The notes under the pieces are model-generated. The model was not told the origin of the DNA. It searched no databases and worked only from the letters and a program-made list of their open reading frames with translations. A stretch of DNA of 64,000 nucleotides from Voacanga thouarsii (lineage: Eukaryota; Streptophyta; Magnoliopsida; Gentianales; Apocynaceae), in contig JANUWF010001190.1 of NCBI GenBank assembly GCA_026120185.1, forward strand, positions 1-64,000. Reading direction: 5' to 3'. Positions 1 through 13,939 of the stretch are shown here, piece after piece. The translations under genes and the position numbers were made by a program. The first letter of the stretch is position 1. Each line of letters begins with the position of its first letter.

Positions 1-1523
1 GCAAATTGCTTTTTGAAGGTCCACAAATGGTTTCCATTCAACAATGTCTTGTACATGTACTGTGAGAATATGCTATCTGTGACATGATTTTTTGTTATAT
101 CATTATAAGCTTGAAGGCGGAGATCAACTATGGCTTCTGGTGATATCTGGCCAGATATTGCTTGGTTCAGTTGCTCCTTGAAAAAGGTGATAGGGTGGTC
201 CGCTTCTCGATCATTCCTTGCACAATGGTTCTCATAGACCTCAAGGAAAGTACTATACATAAGATCATCTTCTACCATGCGAACCTAGCCCCGAAAATCA
301 TAGATGTATCAAAGGATCACAATCAGGTCAAACAATTCTTCTAGCACAACAGTAATAGACACTAAGCATGAAATCTGAGAGCCAAAAATGATCTAAAAAG
401 ATATTGCAAAAGCCCAAAAAAAATAAGATACAGCAAGAACTGTTCTGCTTATCCTTTTTTCTTAAAAATACAAAGCACTAAACGGGACTTCTGTTCCCTT
501 TAACAGAAATACCATAAAAAAACCTATTTGGAATAAAAGGGAATACATCGTAATTCAAGCCAAGAGAAAACTCATCACCTGTGACCACACGGGTATAATG
601 ATGGGTGTGTGGATGCATATGTGGCGACGTCTTGATTCCTTGTGCTTATCGAACATGCGATTCATAACACGGAAAAGTTGCAAGATTCGTTCATCACTTC
701 TGGCATTTGGAGTCAATGATGTCTGCACAATAAAATGGCGCTGAGAACCATCAGACCCTATTAGAGTCAAGCGCCGGAAGCTGCTACCATGTCTTCTCAC
801 AATTGGAACATCTGCTCCAACTCTATCTAGCTTAATTGTATGATCAGGTGCCACTTCCTAATACAGACGCATAAGATAACGAACAAATTGTAAGGTTCCA
901 ATCCCAGAAAGAGATAACTATAGCAAACGCAATTTCAAACACAATTTAGTAAATCATGAATACAACATTCAGAAATGAAAAATAGCATCAAAAGACTTGA
1001 GTAATACTAACCCACCAAAAAATTGAGATCCAAGTTATTGCACTGCCTATGGTTTTATTCTATGTAAAAATACAAAGGAAACTCCTCTAACCTGATCAGT
1101 AAAATACTGTCCTGGAACTTCCACATCAACAACATGAAAATCCCGCAACACCCTGCTCTCATCTTCCAACTTCAACACGGCTGGAAACCGATCTTCGACA
1201 TTGCTCTGTAAAACATTTTTCCAGTGCTTTAAACGCTCAGTCAACTCAGAAAGGGTTGCCGGAAATGTGGCTGTACTTTCTGGATCAAGATCACGTTCAA
1301 ACTCCTGCTTGTACTCTCGCACAAATTCAACATGCTTATTCACAGCATCTGCTGAAAAGCAAGCTCGGCAAACACCAGAAAGTTCCTTCTTCAAAGATTG
1401 TGGAACTTCAGCAGTAGTAGCTGTAGGATACTTGTAACAACGGTGAAGCAAAGCATTAACCACTGCCAATAGCCTCTCCTCTGGCAAGGTAACAAACCTT
1501 GAGCCTATTTCTGTCAACAAGAT
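1..1523 (-). other. TRA1: TRA1 exons 31-33: start of PI3K/PI4K-like pseudokinase domain
   Basis: Exon 32 encodes VRRHGSSFRRLTLIGSDGSQ, the N-lobe of the PI3K-like fold, and exon 33 continues as VRMVEDDLMYSTFLEVYENH toward the catalytic-loop region. In TRRAP/Tra1 this domain is catalytically dead in known members. The positions that would show this (the DFG- and HRD-equivalent sites) lie beyond base 1, so inactivity cannot be checked here. Confidence 0.8.
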
Positions 1524-4500
1524 CTGCCACCAAAGAGAAAGAAATCAACAAGTTCAGAAAGAAGAAGGAAGAAAAGGGTAAATAACACAGCCCCTCCTAC
1601 AAAGGGAAAAATAGTAAAAGGTTTTAGAAACATTAAAATGTTGCAGAATCTAACACCTGAAGTCCTACAACAGGAGTAAACACAAAACAGGTGATGGACT
1701 CTCTGACTCATTCTCCACTCCCACCCAGCCAACCACCACCAAGCCCGTCCCCACCAAAAAGGAAAAAATAATTTGAATTATCGAAATAGAGCATGACCTA
1801 AGGAAAAGCTTCAAGAAGTTACCTCGAGTTCACTAGCAAGATTAGTGTGCTTGCTTCTCAGGGTCTCCATTATGTCTTTTGCAGCGTCAAAGGCACTGGC
1901 AACCAAGGTCAAAGCACCATTACGCCTTAATGTGCTCTGACCACCATCATTGGATGCTGAAGTCTGATGGAGTGTTTGGTCACCCCCAGTCATGCTACCT
2001 TCAGCAGATGACCTTTCAGGTTCTTGTACCTGAGAGCTACTTCCATCGTGAGATCCAACACCTGCACCAGGTTGGGTCCCTGGATGAAGCTGGTTGTCAG
2101 AAGCCATCTGACCTCCACCGTGTCCTGTCACTCTTGCATTACCATCAGCCAAGCCAATAGAAGCAGTGGTGCTAGTACCAGCTACATTTTGCTGCATTCT
2201 TTGTTGAGCCATTGCCATTCTACCATATTCAGATTTATTAGCGACATCACGGCGTTCAAGAAGATATGTGCGAAGCCAGTAATATAATGCCTAAAGATCA
2301 AAACCAAACAAACAATGTCAACAATAGAGACTCAGTAGAAACATCCAGGTTTCAACTGTCCCCCCAAACAAAGCAATAATGCTAAAATAACATATACCTG
2401 GGGATATGCGGTGGCAATTTTCAGTAAAACAAGTTTGCAATGTGGAGCTTCAGTCTTCTGCAAGGAAAGTAACAGCTGAGGAATCCAAGAGAGCCAAACC
2501 CAGTGTGGTATTTGCTCCAAATACTTATCAAACGCCCTTCCCACAGGTTCATTAGGCGTGTCAAAGCTAAGAAGATATAGAACACGAGCTAAATGGCTTC
2601 GGGAATTAGGAATTCCAAATTTGATGCCTTGAAGAAAGCAGCTCACAGTGTATTCCAACCAAATCTCGTCGTGTGTTTCTTTGAAAGCCTGATAGGAAAC
2701 AATTATTTAATAGTTCAAACTCTCAGCAGATCACAATTCAGAAAATCATACGGCAAACAGCTCACCATGTCACAATAATTTCCCCAGCTAATCCAACCTT
2801 TAGGCAAGTTCTTGAAGAGGCTGATGGCATTTGAATATGCAAGGTTGGCACCTTCACAATCATTCAGTTTCAATAGGAAATCTCCCTTGAGGCGAAAAAT
2901 CTCAGCTTTATGTTTAACAAGAAAATATTCCAGATTAGTACTGCTGATCAAATTAAGACCACTGGTAAGCTCTCCCTTCATTTCTAAATAAGCCTTGGCC
3001 TGTTCCCTTATTTTGACAAAGGCCTCCTGCAAGTATATATAGTAAAGGAACCTATGAGACAAATGTATCCTATCTCTTCTTGTGCCAACCTTATTCTCTA
3101 AGAGACAAGGTAAAGATAATAAAACTCAATAAATCAAAGCTGCATGTGAGTGTTGAAAGCATATACAGACCTGACGTTCCATAGTAGAATGTCCATACAT
3201 TTTCTCTAGAACAGAGACACATACATCATGAAGGCCTTGCTTACGGGCTATGCGGGCAAGCTTATTCACGTTCCATGCCTTATCACGGTAACCTAGGAGA
3301 TGCAGTTGAGAATTTGTAGAACTAAAATCCTTGAATGCATCAATGACTGAGTTATAAATTTCATTCCTCCATTGAAGAAGATCACACCAGACAGACATAT
3401 TGTCCCATTCATTTGGTGTTCTAAGTCTCCAGGTTTCAAGGATGTCATTCAGATCTGAATACAGGCCAGGGGAAGAATTTCCAGATGGTTTGTTTCCATT
3501 AGCGATATCCACTATAATTCTAGCAGATTCCTGAACTTCAACTAGTTGCTGAAACTGCTGCAGCAGAGGAATTCTTGCATGGATAGACATCTCTGGCAAT
3601 TGCCACCATTGCTCCAAACCAAGATCAACACCTTTACCAACAATGTTTTCAGCCTCTGTCACACCATTTACATTCTTCTCATGAAGAGCAAAGTATGCTT
3701 GGATTATACGAAGTTTAGGGGTTTCTTCTACTTGAGCCTTTGGCATAACATGATCTTTCAAATATACCCAATCGGGCTGTTTCCAAAGATTATCCAGTAA
3801 AATCTCATAATTCTCAACAAGTTTGCCAAAGTCTACTAGTACATCCCATTGACTTAGTTGGCTAGCACAACAGAGCCACTGCTCTTCCCAAAGACACATC
3901 TCAGATTTTGGCACTGTGTTGTTATATGTACCCTGGGATGCCTTAACCATGGCTTGGTAGAAAAGATTTTGCGCCCGCTGCCAGTACCCATGCTGGACAA
4001 GTGAAAGTCCTGACCTGGTTTCTGCTGTCACGGACCGTTTTTTCCACAATCCACACCTCATGTCTTCTTCATTGAGTAAACGATAAAGCTCAGCAAGTGA
4101 CTCAGAGCACTTTGTGTCATTTAAGAACAACATAACATGACTTTCCAACAGCGCTAATGCAATATGCCATGCATTATATGTCTTTCCAATATATTTAATG
4201 AGTTCGCTAGGCATTCGGGGTTGAGGATGGCTTAACTGAAGTCCTTCTAGCAGAGCTTGCACCACATTTGGTCGGTGTGCTTGCTGTTTCTTATGATAAT
4301 CTTTTGACAGCAGATTTATCATCGGCTTAGCAAGTAATACCTGCTCTTCCTTCTGCAAGGTCACCCAGACAATAGGAAATACCAAGACCCACAGATGATA
4401 TGCAACATTTGAATCAGTGTGCGCCAGCTCTCTCAGTGGAAGGACAAGATCAGCAACCTTCAGTAAGGACAAACTGAAGTGAGACAACAAGATCAACACT

Positions 4501-7500
4501 GCTGAATTAAAGGAAATAAACCAAAAGCAACATGCCTTGGATATGATAAAATTTTCCAAAGCAGAATCCCAATAGATTGGGCCCATGTCACCAAGGCTAA
4601 TAATCTCTTAGAACCATAATCCATGAACTTTAGTCATTGTTAAATTATTATGAAAAATACCAATCAATGCCAGTGGGAAAGGAAACGTCAAAGACAAATA
4701 TAATTACCTGAAGCTTGCTCATTTCATTTAGGAAACGTGATTGCTTCAATACAAGGCTATCAAAAGTCAAAGGAGGCTCCTCTGACCCTTCCAGAATATC
4801 AGCAACCAATGGCTGAACTCCAGTACAATCCACAATAGTGCCTGATACCATAAGTGGGGGGACTTTGGCTGAGTTTGGAGCAAGTGTAATAGGTTTATCC
4901 TCAACCAAAATGGCTAAAAGAAGATCAAGGCCTTGTTTCAGCCAGAAAACATCACTCAGCGCTTCCCAATCCTGGATTTGGATTATGTATTGTAGTCTAG
5001 TGAACAGTGTCTTCCCCAGAGATTCATGATAGAGTGAGAAAAACTTCTTCCTTCTTTCAGGATCTTTTGCACGTAAACCAAGCAAAAATTGCCTCTCCAC
5101 TTTCTGAAACACTTCTTGACGTGAAGGAAGAGAATATCTGCAATCAATGTCATTAGCATTAATATCTCCTTCAAAGCGTTTCCAAAAGGACAAGTGAAGC
5201 CAGTACTTACTTGTTTGAGTCAGCACAAAGTCCATATAGGAGCTCAAGGTATTTCTTGCCCCATTCTTCAACAAAAGTGGGTGAAAAATTCTGCTTATCC
5301 ACTTGCGAAAGCTTCTGAAGGAAAGAAACTACTTCCTTAGAAGTGAGAAAACTATTAGATGCAACAGGCATTCCAGGTTTACCAAAATCATCTTCAATCC
5401 ATCCTTTTACCACATCTAATATGCAGAGAAGAACAGAAGGATCAGTGCCCTTCTCAGCAAGCAAGGAGTTCAGAATTTGAGTAACAGAACGCTTGCAATC
5501 AGGAACAAGCATAACCCTTTCACTTATGAGCTTTAAGACAGATTTGAGATTAGCAATAACAACTCCAACATCAGCACCTTGACGCGAAGAAGTGACTGCA
5601 GAATCCATATCTAATTTCTGACCCTGGAATATCATATAGCAGCGAGAGGATAGAAGGGGAAGTATGAGAAAGTGAAAATGTAATGATGCTAGGCAAATTA
5701 GAATCTAAGTATTATAGTTACATTATTGTGACATGCTGCAGAGAAACATATACAAAACAAAAAGTTTATAGAAACTCAAATAGAATGACTAGAAAGAACA
5801 TGACTATTTATTGAAATCGTGAAACATACAAAAGTGCGAAACAGTGCTGAAATTAGATCTCTGTTTAAGTAGTGCCCAACTTTAAAATTTTCCTCTCTTG
5901 CAGACCACACCATGAATTAAGTAAGAAATAGCAATCCATGAGTATTATACCAAAATAAAAGAAAATTTCCATTTCTTTTCCATACTTAGAAATGGTAGAG
6001 CAATGGAATCTTCTTATTTTCTGAATTTATCTCTTTCAGCTGATGCACTTGTTAGAGAGAGAGAGAGAGAGATACTGTCATACAGCACTCAAAGGTATGC
6101 AAGAGTCCAAGTTTAGTGAGGATAAAGTAACATCATACTTGTTTCACATAGGAGCCAGTTAATGCTGTCATGTCTCGCGCCAGGCGCTGAAGTACGCGAA
6201 CCAAATTCGAAGGGTCAATAAAGTTTTTCTGCACCTCTGCTAAAGTTCTAATGACATAAAGTACAAAGCTAATCATGCTGGCAGATATATCTTCTGAAGT
6301 TTGAGGAGCAGCTACAGAAGCAAGGTGCTTCTGTACAAGCTCCTCCACCTTTTGGTACAACATCTTGACATCCTGTGGTGTGCTAGGCGCTTCTGGAGGG
6401 AAAGCAGCAGACACCATTTTCAAAAGAGAACACAAGGACTTCCCGGCATCTAGCATCTTATACCTGAAACATGGTTCCAGAATCTACAAGAAAAAGGAGG
6501 GAAAATATACATTAGGGTAGCAGGAACAAGAAAAAGAAAGCATGTGGAGATGTATACCAACCTATTTACCTGGGAAATTTGGTTAATATTATTTCGAATA
6601 AACAGATGTGGTTGCTTCTCCAAAACCTTGTTCATCACATCCAGGCCCTGAGCAAGAGCCGTGGACGGGTCCTTGGATTGAGAAGGAGGAATACTACTCA
6701 GAAGCTTTTCCAAATAGTTGAATTTCACATTTGCATTTGGCCACACCTCCAATGCTAGTGTTAAGAGCTCTAAAGCTTGCTTGTACATAAGACTCGCTTC
6801 TTTATCCTTTGGCTCTATAACTAGTGCTACCTAAACACAGAAAAACCAATTATAGAATTTATGCAACCAAATAATCATACCCAGAAATAAAAAGACCATT
6901 TGACAGTAGAGCCTAAACTCTCTAAGTGTTAGGAGAGAGCATTAGCCTAACTGTGCAAGGAAGAAATTGCCAAGATGGTCTATAATTACATCAAATGAAA
7001 GAAGAAACTACCAGCAGTATTGAATGTAGCCAGAATTTCAGACAAGTAGGCACAAAGAAGAAAATATACCGGGTATTGTGATTGCTAATGCCATAAACAA
7101 TCAAGGAAATGGAAATATATAATTAAAGGAAATTTTTGAATATGACAAACTGAGAGGAATAAATCAACTGTTTGAAGGGACAAAATCACTTTCAGCATCC
7201 CACAGGTGATCTATACCATTTTCAGCAAGTAAACTTGGCAGAAAACCAGCACACAGACCTTGAAAGCAACAGTGGTTGGCTCTGCAAATTACAAATTCAG
7301 ACCATATGGTCAAACCCCTGCCGCCACCCACAAGGGCCATGCTTGGCTCTCCCTAATATATGACAAGTCGAAACAGGAAGAACGGAAAGGAAACTGCGTA
7401 TTCAAATTAGGAGACAACTAGGCCTGCTAGGCCATCCATTATCTGTAGAAACAAGTGAAAGACCCGGATTGAAAAAGCTTGCAAAACCATCACATAGCAT

Positions 7501-10500
7501 AGCAGATCCAAGTGATCCATTAAACGATTCAAGTAAGAGCCATGCTCAGCTCTTCCTAACGTATACAATATCACAGCACAGACCCAGAAAAACCGACAAT
7601 GTTTGTCTAGAATCAGAGGATTATTAATATGGATAGGCCAAGTCACCCACCATTGGATGCAAAAGCAAATTATCTGGACACTAATATTTATTATGCAACT
7701 AAGACAGTGGAAAAACTTAAAATAACCATAGGATAGCATGGGGCTACGAGACAAGATCCTTACTCTGATTAAAAAATTGATGATCATCTCTTCCATTGCT
7801 GCATTAGGCTTGAATTCCTCATCAGGTTGAGCAGAAGATCCTGGGGTCTCAATATTAGGGATAGAGGAGACTCCACCTGGTGACATGACACCAAGGGACT
7901 GAAGACCAGGTTCAACCTTTATTCGCTTACTAGCATCCTCTGTAAAGTTGGGGGCATCTATGGGATGTGTAGGATCGCCAGTAGCAGAGGCATGACTCAG
8001 TCCATCAGTATTCTGACCAGGACAAGCAGCAGCTTTCATTTCACTTTGCCTTTGTTTTTCCCAGTTGACCACCAATCCAGCAAGTTCAATTGCAAGACGC
8101 CTATTCTCAGCTGAAGTATTATATGGCAAACCAAGGCGACTGAGAGAATTGACCATCTGAGGCACAAATTGTGCTCTGCAGCTATAAAATAGATCCGAGT
8201 GGCGTACAATGAGCTGGAATATGTGGATGAGATTAGGGATTGAGTGACCTTCCTCAACCAGAATCTTCTTTGTATAGCGTATCCAAATTGGCATGCGGGA
8301 ATCACCAAGAGGTAGTCTCCGAGGAAGTGCTGGCATTAGTATATCAAGAGCCTGTTTGACCAACATTTTATTCTCTGGCTGGCAAGTTCTCAGGAGAGCA
8401 ACAAATACCTGCACTTAGAAATTGATGATGGTCAGCAGGTAACAATATTTACAGGACATAATCATTAAATACAACAGTGAGAAGAAAATACCCAAGAATA
8501 AGCTTAATAGTTTGCATCTTACAGATTAGTTCCACAAAGAAGCATAAAAAGACTAGAATCCATATTTAATGATCTTTTCTAACTGAAGGTCAAAAAGGAC
8601 AGAAGGTTACATGATTACAGATTAGAAATGCTTATCACCTTTAGAACATTAACTGGAAGACAACTCCTCAAAATAACTATTCTTCCCATTATAATCTAGG
8701 AATTCCAATTTCAAAAGGTAAACCCAGACCAAAAATGTTGTGTTTCAACATTAACATATCAATGATACCCTCTGCACATAACCAACATAAAATCTTTCAA
8801 TTGACATAGTTACCAGAGGCGTTCGGATGGTTATGACCATAACGTCTATGAACGATGATAGCAAACACACGACAAAATGTATCAGACAGAAAAATTGAAC
8901 ACCCACATAAATAAAGGCAACAACTTTTTGGAAAAAGCATTGTGCCACGAGATGCAAATAAATATTACAGTGTAAAATAATAGCAATTGTCAATTAAAGG
9001 CCAATAGCTCATAAGCAACCTGCAGTATGATTTTCTCAGGAGCTTGATATGCCTCCAAAAAGTGGCAGACATTTACGAATGCCCACTGCTTACTAGCACT
9101 GTCTTCACGTTTAAGATGATTCCATCCAAATTTAATAAGTTCTTTCCTGTGGTGAACCAGATCAGTCTGAAGGTACTTGAGAAGTAGGGTGGCTAGTTGC
9201 AAAAGCTCTATCCTTAATGGCTCATCATATTCAGCAGATACCTATAAAAGACATGCAGGAGTAAGGTATAAAGTAATGATGAAAAGGTGAAAAACCCAAC
9301 TAGAAGAAGGAAGGAGGAGGAAGAAGGGGGGGGGGGGTTATAGAAGTAAAAAGCATTACATAGATAGCTACCTCTTCTGGAGGATCAAGAAGCTTGTCCA
9401 CAATTGTCTTGATGATACCACTGTCAACAACCTCCCAGGTTTGGCCATTTTGAAAGGCATGAGCTAAAGTTGGAAGAATAAGCATTTGCATAATAACCAC
9501 CAAATGATCATGAGCTAGTTTCTTTGTTTGGAAAAGATCTAGAAAATGGAGAAGCAGAGTTTTCTTCATGTTTGGTGCATAGCCCTCAGCAACCTAAAAG
9601 GAAGATGGTTACTTCAGCGTCTCAAACATAGCATATAAACATAAAAACAAAGAGCAGAAGAAATTAATGACGACAACAATAGTGATGAAAAAGTAGAAGA
9701 TAAACAATATTTAAAAACAAAATGATCTGATCAATTTCGCATACCTCAATAATATAAAATTCCTTTAGGAAAGTAAAGTCTATGCGAGTACGATATAGAA
9801 AAATGGAGAGTATATCAAACAGGACATCGACTTCATTTTTATCATGTCTTAAGTAATTCAGGAAGCACTTCACCAGCCACTTGCTTTCTTTCACCTGCAT
9901 ATAAGAATCATGTAATAATTAGGAAGCCATTTCATATATTTGAATAAATTGGCCTAATTGCCTAGCATTGAACCAAACTTGGCCACAACCAACCCACCAG
10001 CATTTTTGGGGCATATCGATACAGAGGACCTTAAGAAACAGAAAAGAATGGAGTTGGTGAAGAACTTGCCATAATCTTTTATGTTTTACCGGTCCACTAA
10101 TATAAAATAAAGGACTACTACTTTCCACTTAATTCTTTACATATATGATATGGAAAGTAAGGAGTTTGGACAATTTAGACAGGCAAGTGAGAAACACAAG
10201 GATTACATAAAGCTAGAGGTGACATTTGGAACAGCCGTAGTAAAAAACCAGGAGAGCCCAAACAACGTCTACTTCGTTAATGAAGCAAGAATAAACATGA
10301 AAACAAAGACAATGCAGGAACAATAAAAAAGGTGATCCCGAGATAACATCAATAGGACGAACACCAGGCACAGTTCGATATGCAAAAAACTGAACGTCAG
10401 GAGAAAAAAGAAGGGGGTGAGGTGGGGGTGGACATCTACTAAGTAGAATTCAATGAGACAGGGACAGGAGACGCAGAAATAGCCATTGCCTCCACAAAAC

Positions 10501-13500
10501 CTCCAACTACAACTCAGTTTGTAACTAGCCTTATATTCCACATTAGCTCCACAGTAATTTCCTCCTCTTCTGACACACAAAACCACACTGCTTTGGAGAA
10601 AGGAGTTTCTCAAGGGACAATAATCGCACTAAGGTAGTTAAAGATTTCAAAGAAGTGATAGAATCAAATTAAGATAAAGAGTTATTATACACCACAAAAA
10701 GGCATAAACAAGAAACAAAGAGATCCTAATATAACACCCAGACATGTGCAAGCCATGAAATGACAAAGCAGACAGCATTTGCAGAGAAATTCTTGGGAGG
10801 AGATTCCATGGCTCAGCAAATTCTACAGGGAACAAATAACAGACTGATTATAATAAAGAGTATCTGTAAACTTACTTGAACCAAGTTCAATTCCTGCTCA
10901 TTCTGCAAGCGTGAGATTCTCGCTGGAGATTTCCAAAGAAGAACCAGAGTGTCAAACACAACCCGATTACTATGTAACCAGCCAGGCATAAGTTTGACTA
11001 AAGTTTTTATCATTGCAAGACCCTGGAAATAAGCATCTTGTGCTCCACCAACGTTAGCTGATGATGGAACTGAACTCTCAGTTTGATTCACAAGGCCTTC
11101 CTCAGCCATTGAAGAAGTCGGTTGATTAAAAGATCCCTGCACCATTGATGCATCAGAATTTGGCAAAAATTCAGGAAATGCGCTTGCAATTATCTTCTCT
11201 GGTGACTTAGCAAGCTCCTCTCTCAAGGGCTGACCAGCATCAGACCGTATGATGTACATTAACCTGAAATTAAGAACATTAAATTAAAAACAAAATAGAT
11301 TGCCTTCATGCTTGTGACCTGTAAGTTAACCTCAATAGTCCATCATGTGCATTAATCTTACCGCCTGAAGTATTTGGGCTGGCACAATCTTGCAAGAAAA
11401 TAATCAACAGTGGCAGCCGGATATCTGTTTAAAAATTTGGTGAGTGGGAGGCGATAAGGACTGTTAATCTCGCTATAAAACTGTCCTGCTGCAAGGGCAG
11501 CCTCCAAATCAATAGTCAAAGTCACAAGCTCATCAAGAAATTTCCCAGCAGCAGATGGAAGCAGGTGGAAAAGCTCAATAATTGCTGCAAAGTATTCATT
11601 ACACAAAATCACAAGCTTTAAAGTCCACAGAAACAAGTGTGATGATATATGAGAATGGTACACAAAAGTAGCTCTGTCCAGACAAGTGCAAACTACTAGA
11701 TAACATACCAGCAGCAATTTTTGGTTCTTCACCAGCCTTCCAAGACTTCTGGCACTGTGCAAGTTTTTCAGGCTCTAACCATTTCTTGAGATGCTCCAAC
11801 AATTTACCTCCCAATGTAACATTGAACCAGTTGGAAAGAAGTTCAAGCAGACGAGCCAGACCTTGCAAAAGGGGCATGCTGAGATTTTTGGTATGAGCCA
11901 AGTTAACTAAGATAGGCCTTAGACTACTTTGAAGAAGTTCTTTGGGCATTCTTTGCTGTAAAATAACCTAAAAGACAATTGTAGAGATTTAGAAACACAA
12001 AACATGTCCATAGATAGCAAGCCATACTAGAACACTAATCTAGAATACAAGGAAAAGAAGATCAATGCCAAATAAGGTCAACAAACCTGGCGTAGGCCTT
12101 CCTTAGCAACAGTTACAATTTCAGGGGTGCGGCTAGTTAATGATTTGAAAAACATTGAAATGATTTTGGCACGCAATTCAGAATGGTTTTGTGTTTTGAA
12201 ATCTGCCCATGACATTGCAGTGCAGAGCAGTTCAATGCAAGCTGTCCGGAGTTTATTCAATGATGAGGCAATCTTGGGGTTCATAAATTTCACAACCCAA
12301 ACTGTGTCATCAGACTCAGCTATTTGCAAAGCCTCTTGCAGGAAATTGACAAGCTCCTGAGTTAACTTGAGAAGGGGGGGCCTCAAAGCTAGGCAGAAGT
12401 TTAAAGCAGTAACTGTGCCAACCTTCACATGATACAAAATTAATCAGCAAATTGCAGCATTCTTTTTCCTCTTAAGGAAGAAAAGGAAACCAATATTGCA
12501 ACAAATCGATGACAAAACAATTTACCTGTTGATCAACAGTCTTCACCCGAAGTGGCCGCATGATAAGAGGCTGAAGCAAAGGTTGATACAAAGGTTCAAG
12601 CAATTCAGAAACCTCACTTCCTGTCCTACTTGCTAAGAGTGCCAAACAAGACTGCACAATCTTCCTTACACTAGCAGATGCATTGGCATTAAACAACTCA
12701 AATGCAAGATACTCAACAACTCCTTGAAAACTTTGCCTTCGTGCCTCACTGTTAGCCTCATCAACATTATTCACAACACGAAGAACCTGCGTCAGAACCT
12801 GACTAGTCTCTTCCTGCTCTTTAGAAGCATAAAGTGGAAGCCTTTTAAGTACATAAACCAACCCTCGAACAACCCTCACTTGAAAATGGCATAAGGTCTC
12901 AACAGTAACCTTTCCAACCATGGCACCAAGCCCCATAACTCCCCCAATTTGTGCTTGCCAAGTGCTTCCGTAGCAACAATGTAGAAGCCGCGGTAAAAGT
13001 TGCTCAAAGACAGGAACACGGACACTTGGAGGTGGTGAATATACAGGACTCATTGATGGACTTGAAACAACCATGGGAGTACTTGGCCTACCTCTTGACA
13101 TTAGAAGATCCGAATGTTTTGAGCGGGCAAGGAACAGAAGCGTCTCAGTGAAAATATTCAGAGCATCTAGAGCAGCTTTGGCGTGTAATCTATTTTCATC
13201 TGCCAGCACATCTACCAGAGCATCTAAAAAAATCAGGGGGTCCAACTCTTTCAAGTTGGAAGGTGTGTTATGCCTTGACTTCAAAGGAACACTAGATCCA
13301 GGTGCGAGAAGAGGCCCACCGAGTGAAGAGGAATTAACTGAAGTATGAGTTGAGGAACTTTCTACATGAAATATCATAGCAAAATGACGACAAACATTCG
13401 TAACAAATTCATCCTTATGGTCAAGTAATTCAGGTTCTGCACCAGAAGCAATTATGGTCATTAACAGAATCTTGAACACAGATTTCTCAGCCATAAGTTG

Positions 13501-13874
13501 GGTCTTTGTCTTCACACCAAGGTCAGCCTGCATGTGAAGATTATCAATGTAGAGGGGAACAGAGATAGTAACAAAGAAAGTTTCAAAATTTCCCCACCAG
13601 GAAATGGAGTAGATGATAAAAGCAGCCACACAAGCGTTGACAGATCATAATCACTAGTGGTTGTGTAATTTTCAGCTTAAAACGAACCAGCAATGTAGAG
13701 TTGCATGGAAAAAAGAAAATGATCTATATCCCTAAAGAAAGGGAAAAGAACAATGAGAAAGCAAAAATATAGCAAAATAATCAGGAGACTTGAGGAAATC
13801 CCATACACAATATAGAAACTGCACAATAAAAAATTGACTATTCTGACTCATGTAAAGTAATGCTTTTCTAAAGA

Positions 13875-13939
<65 letters not shown>
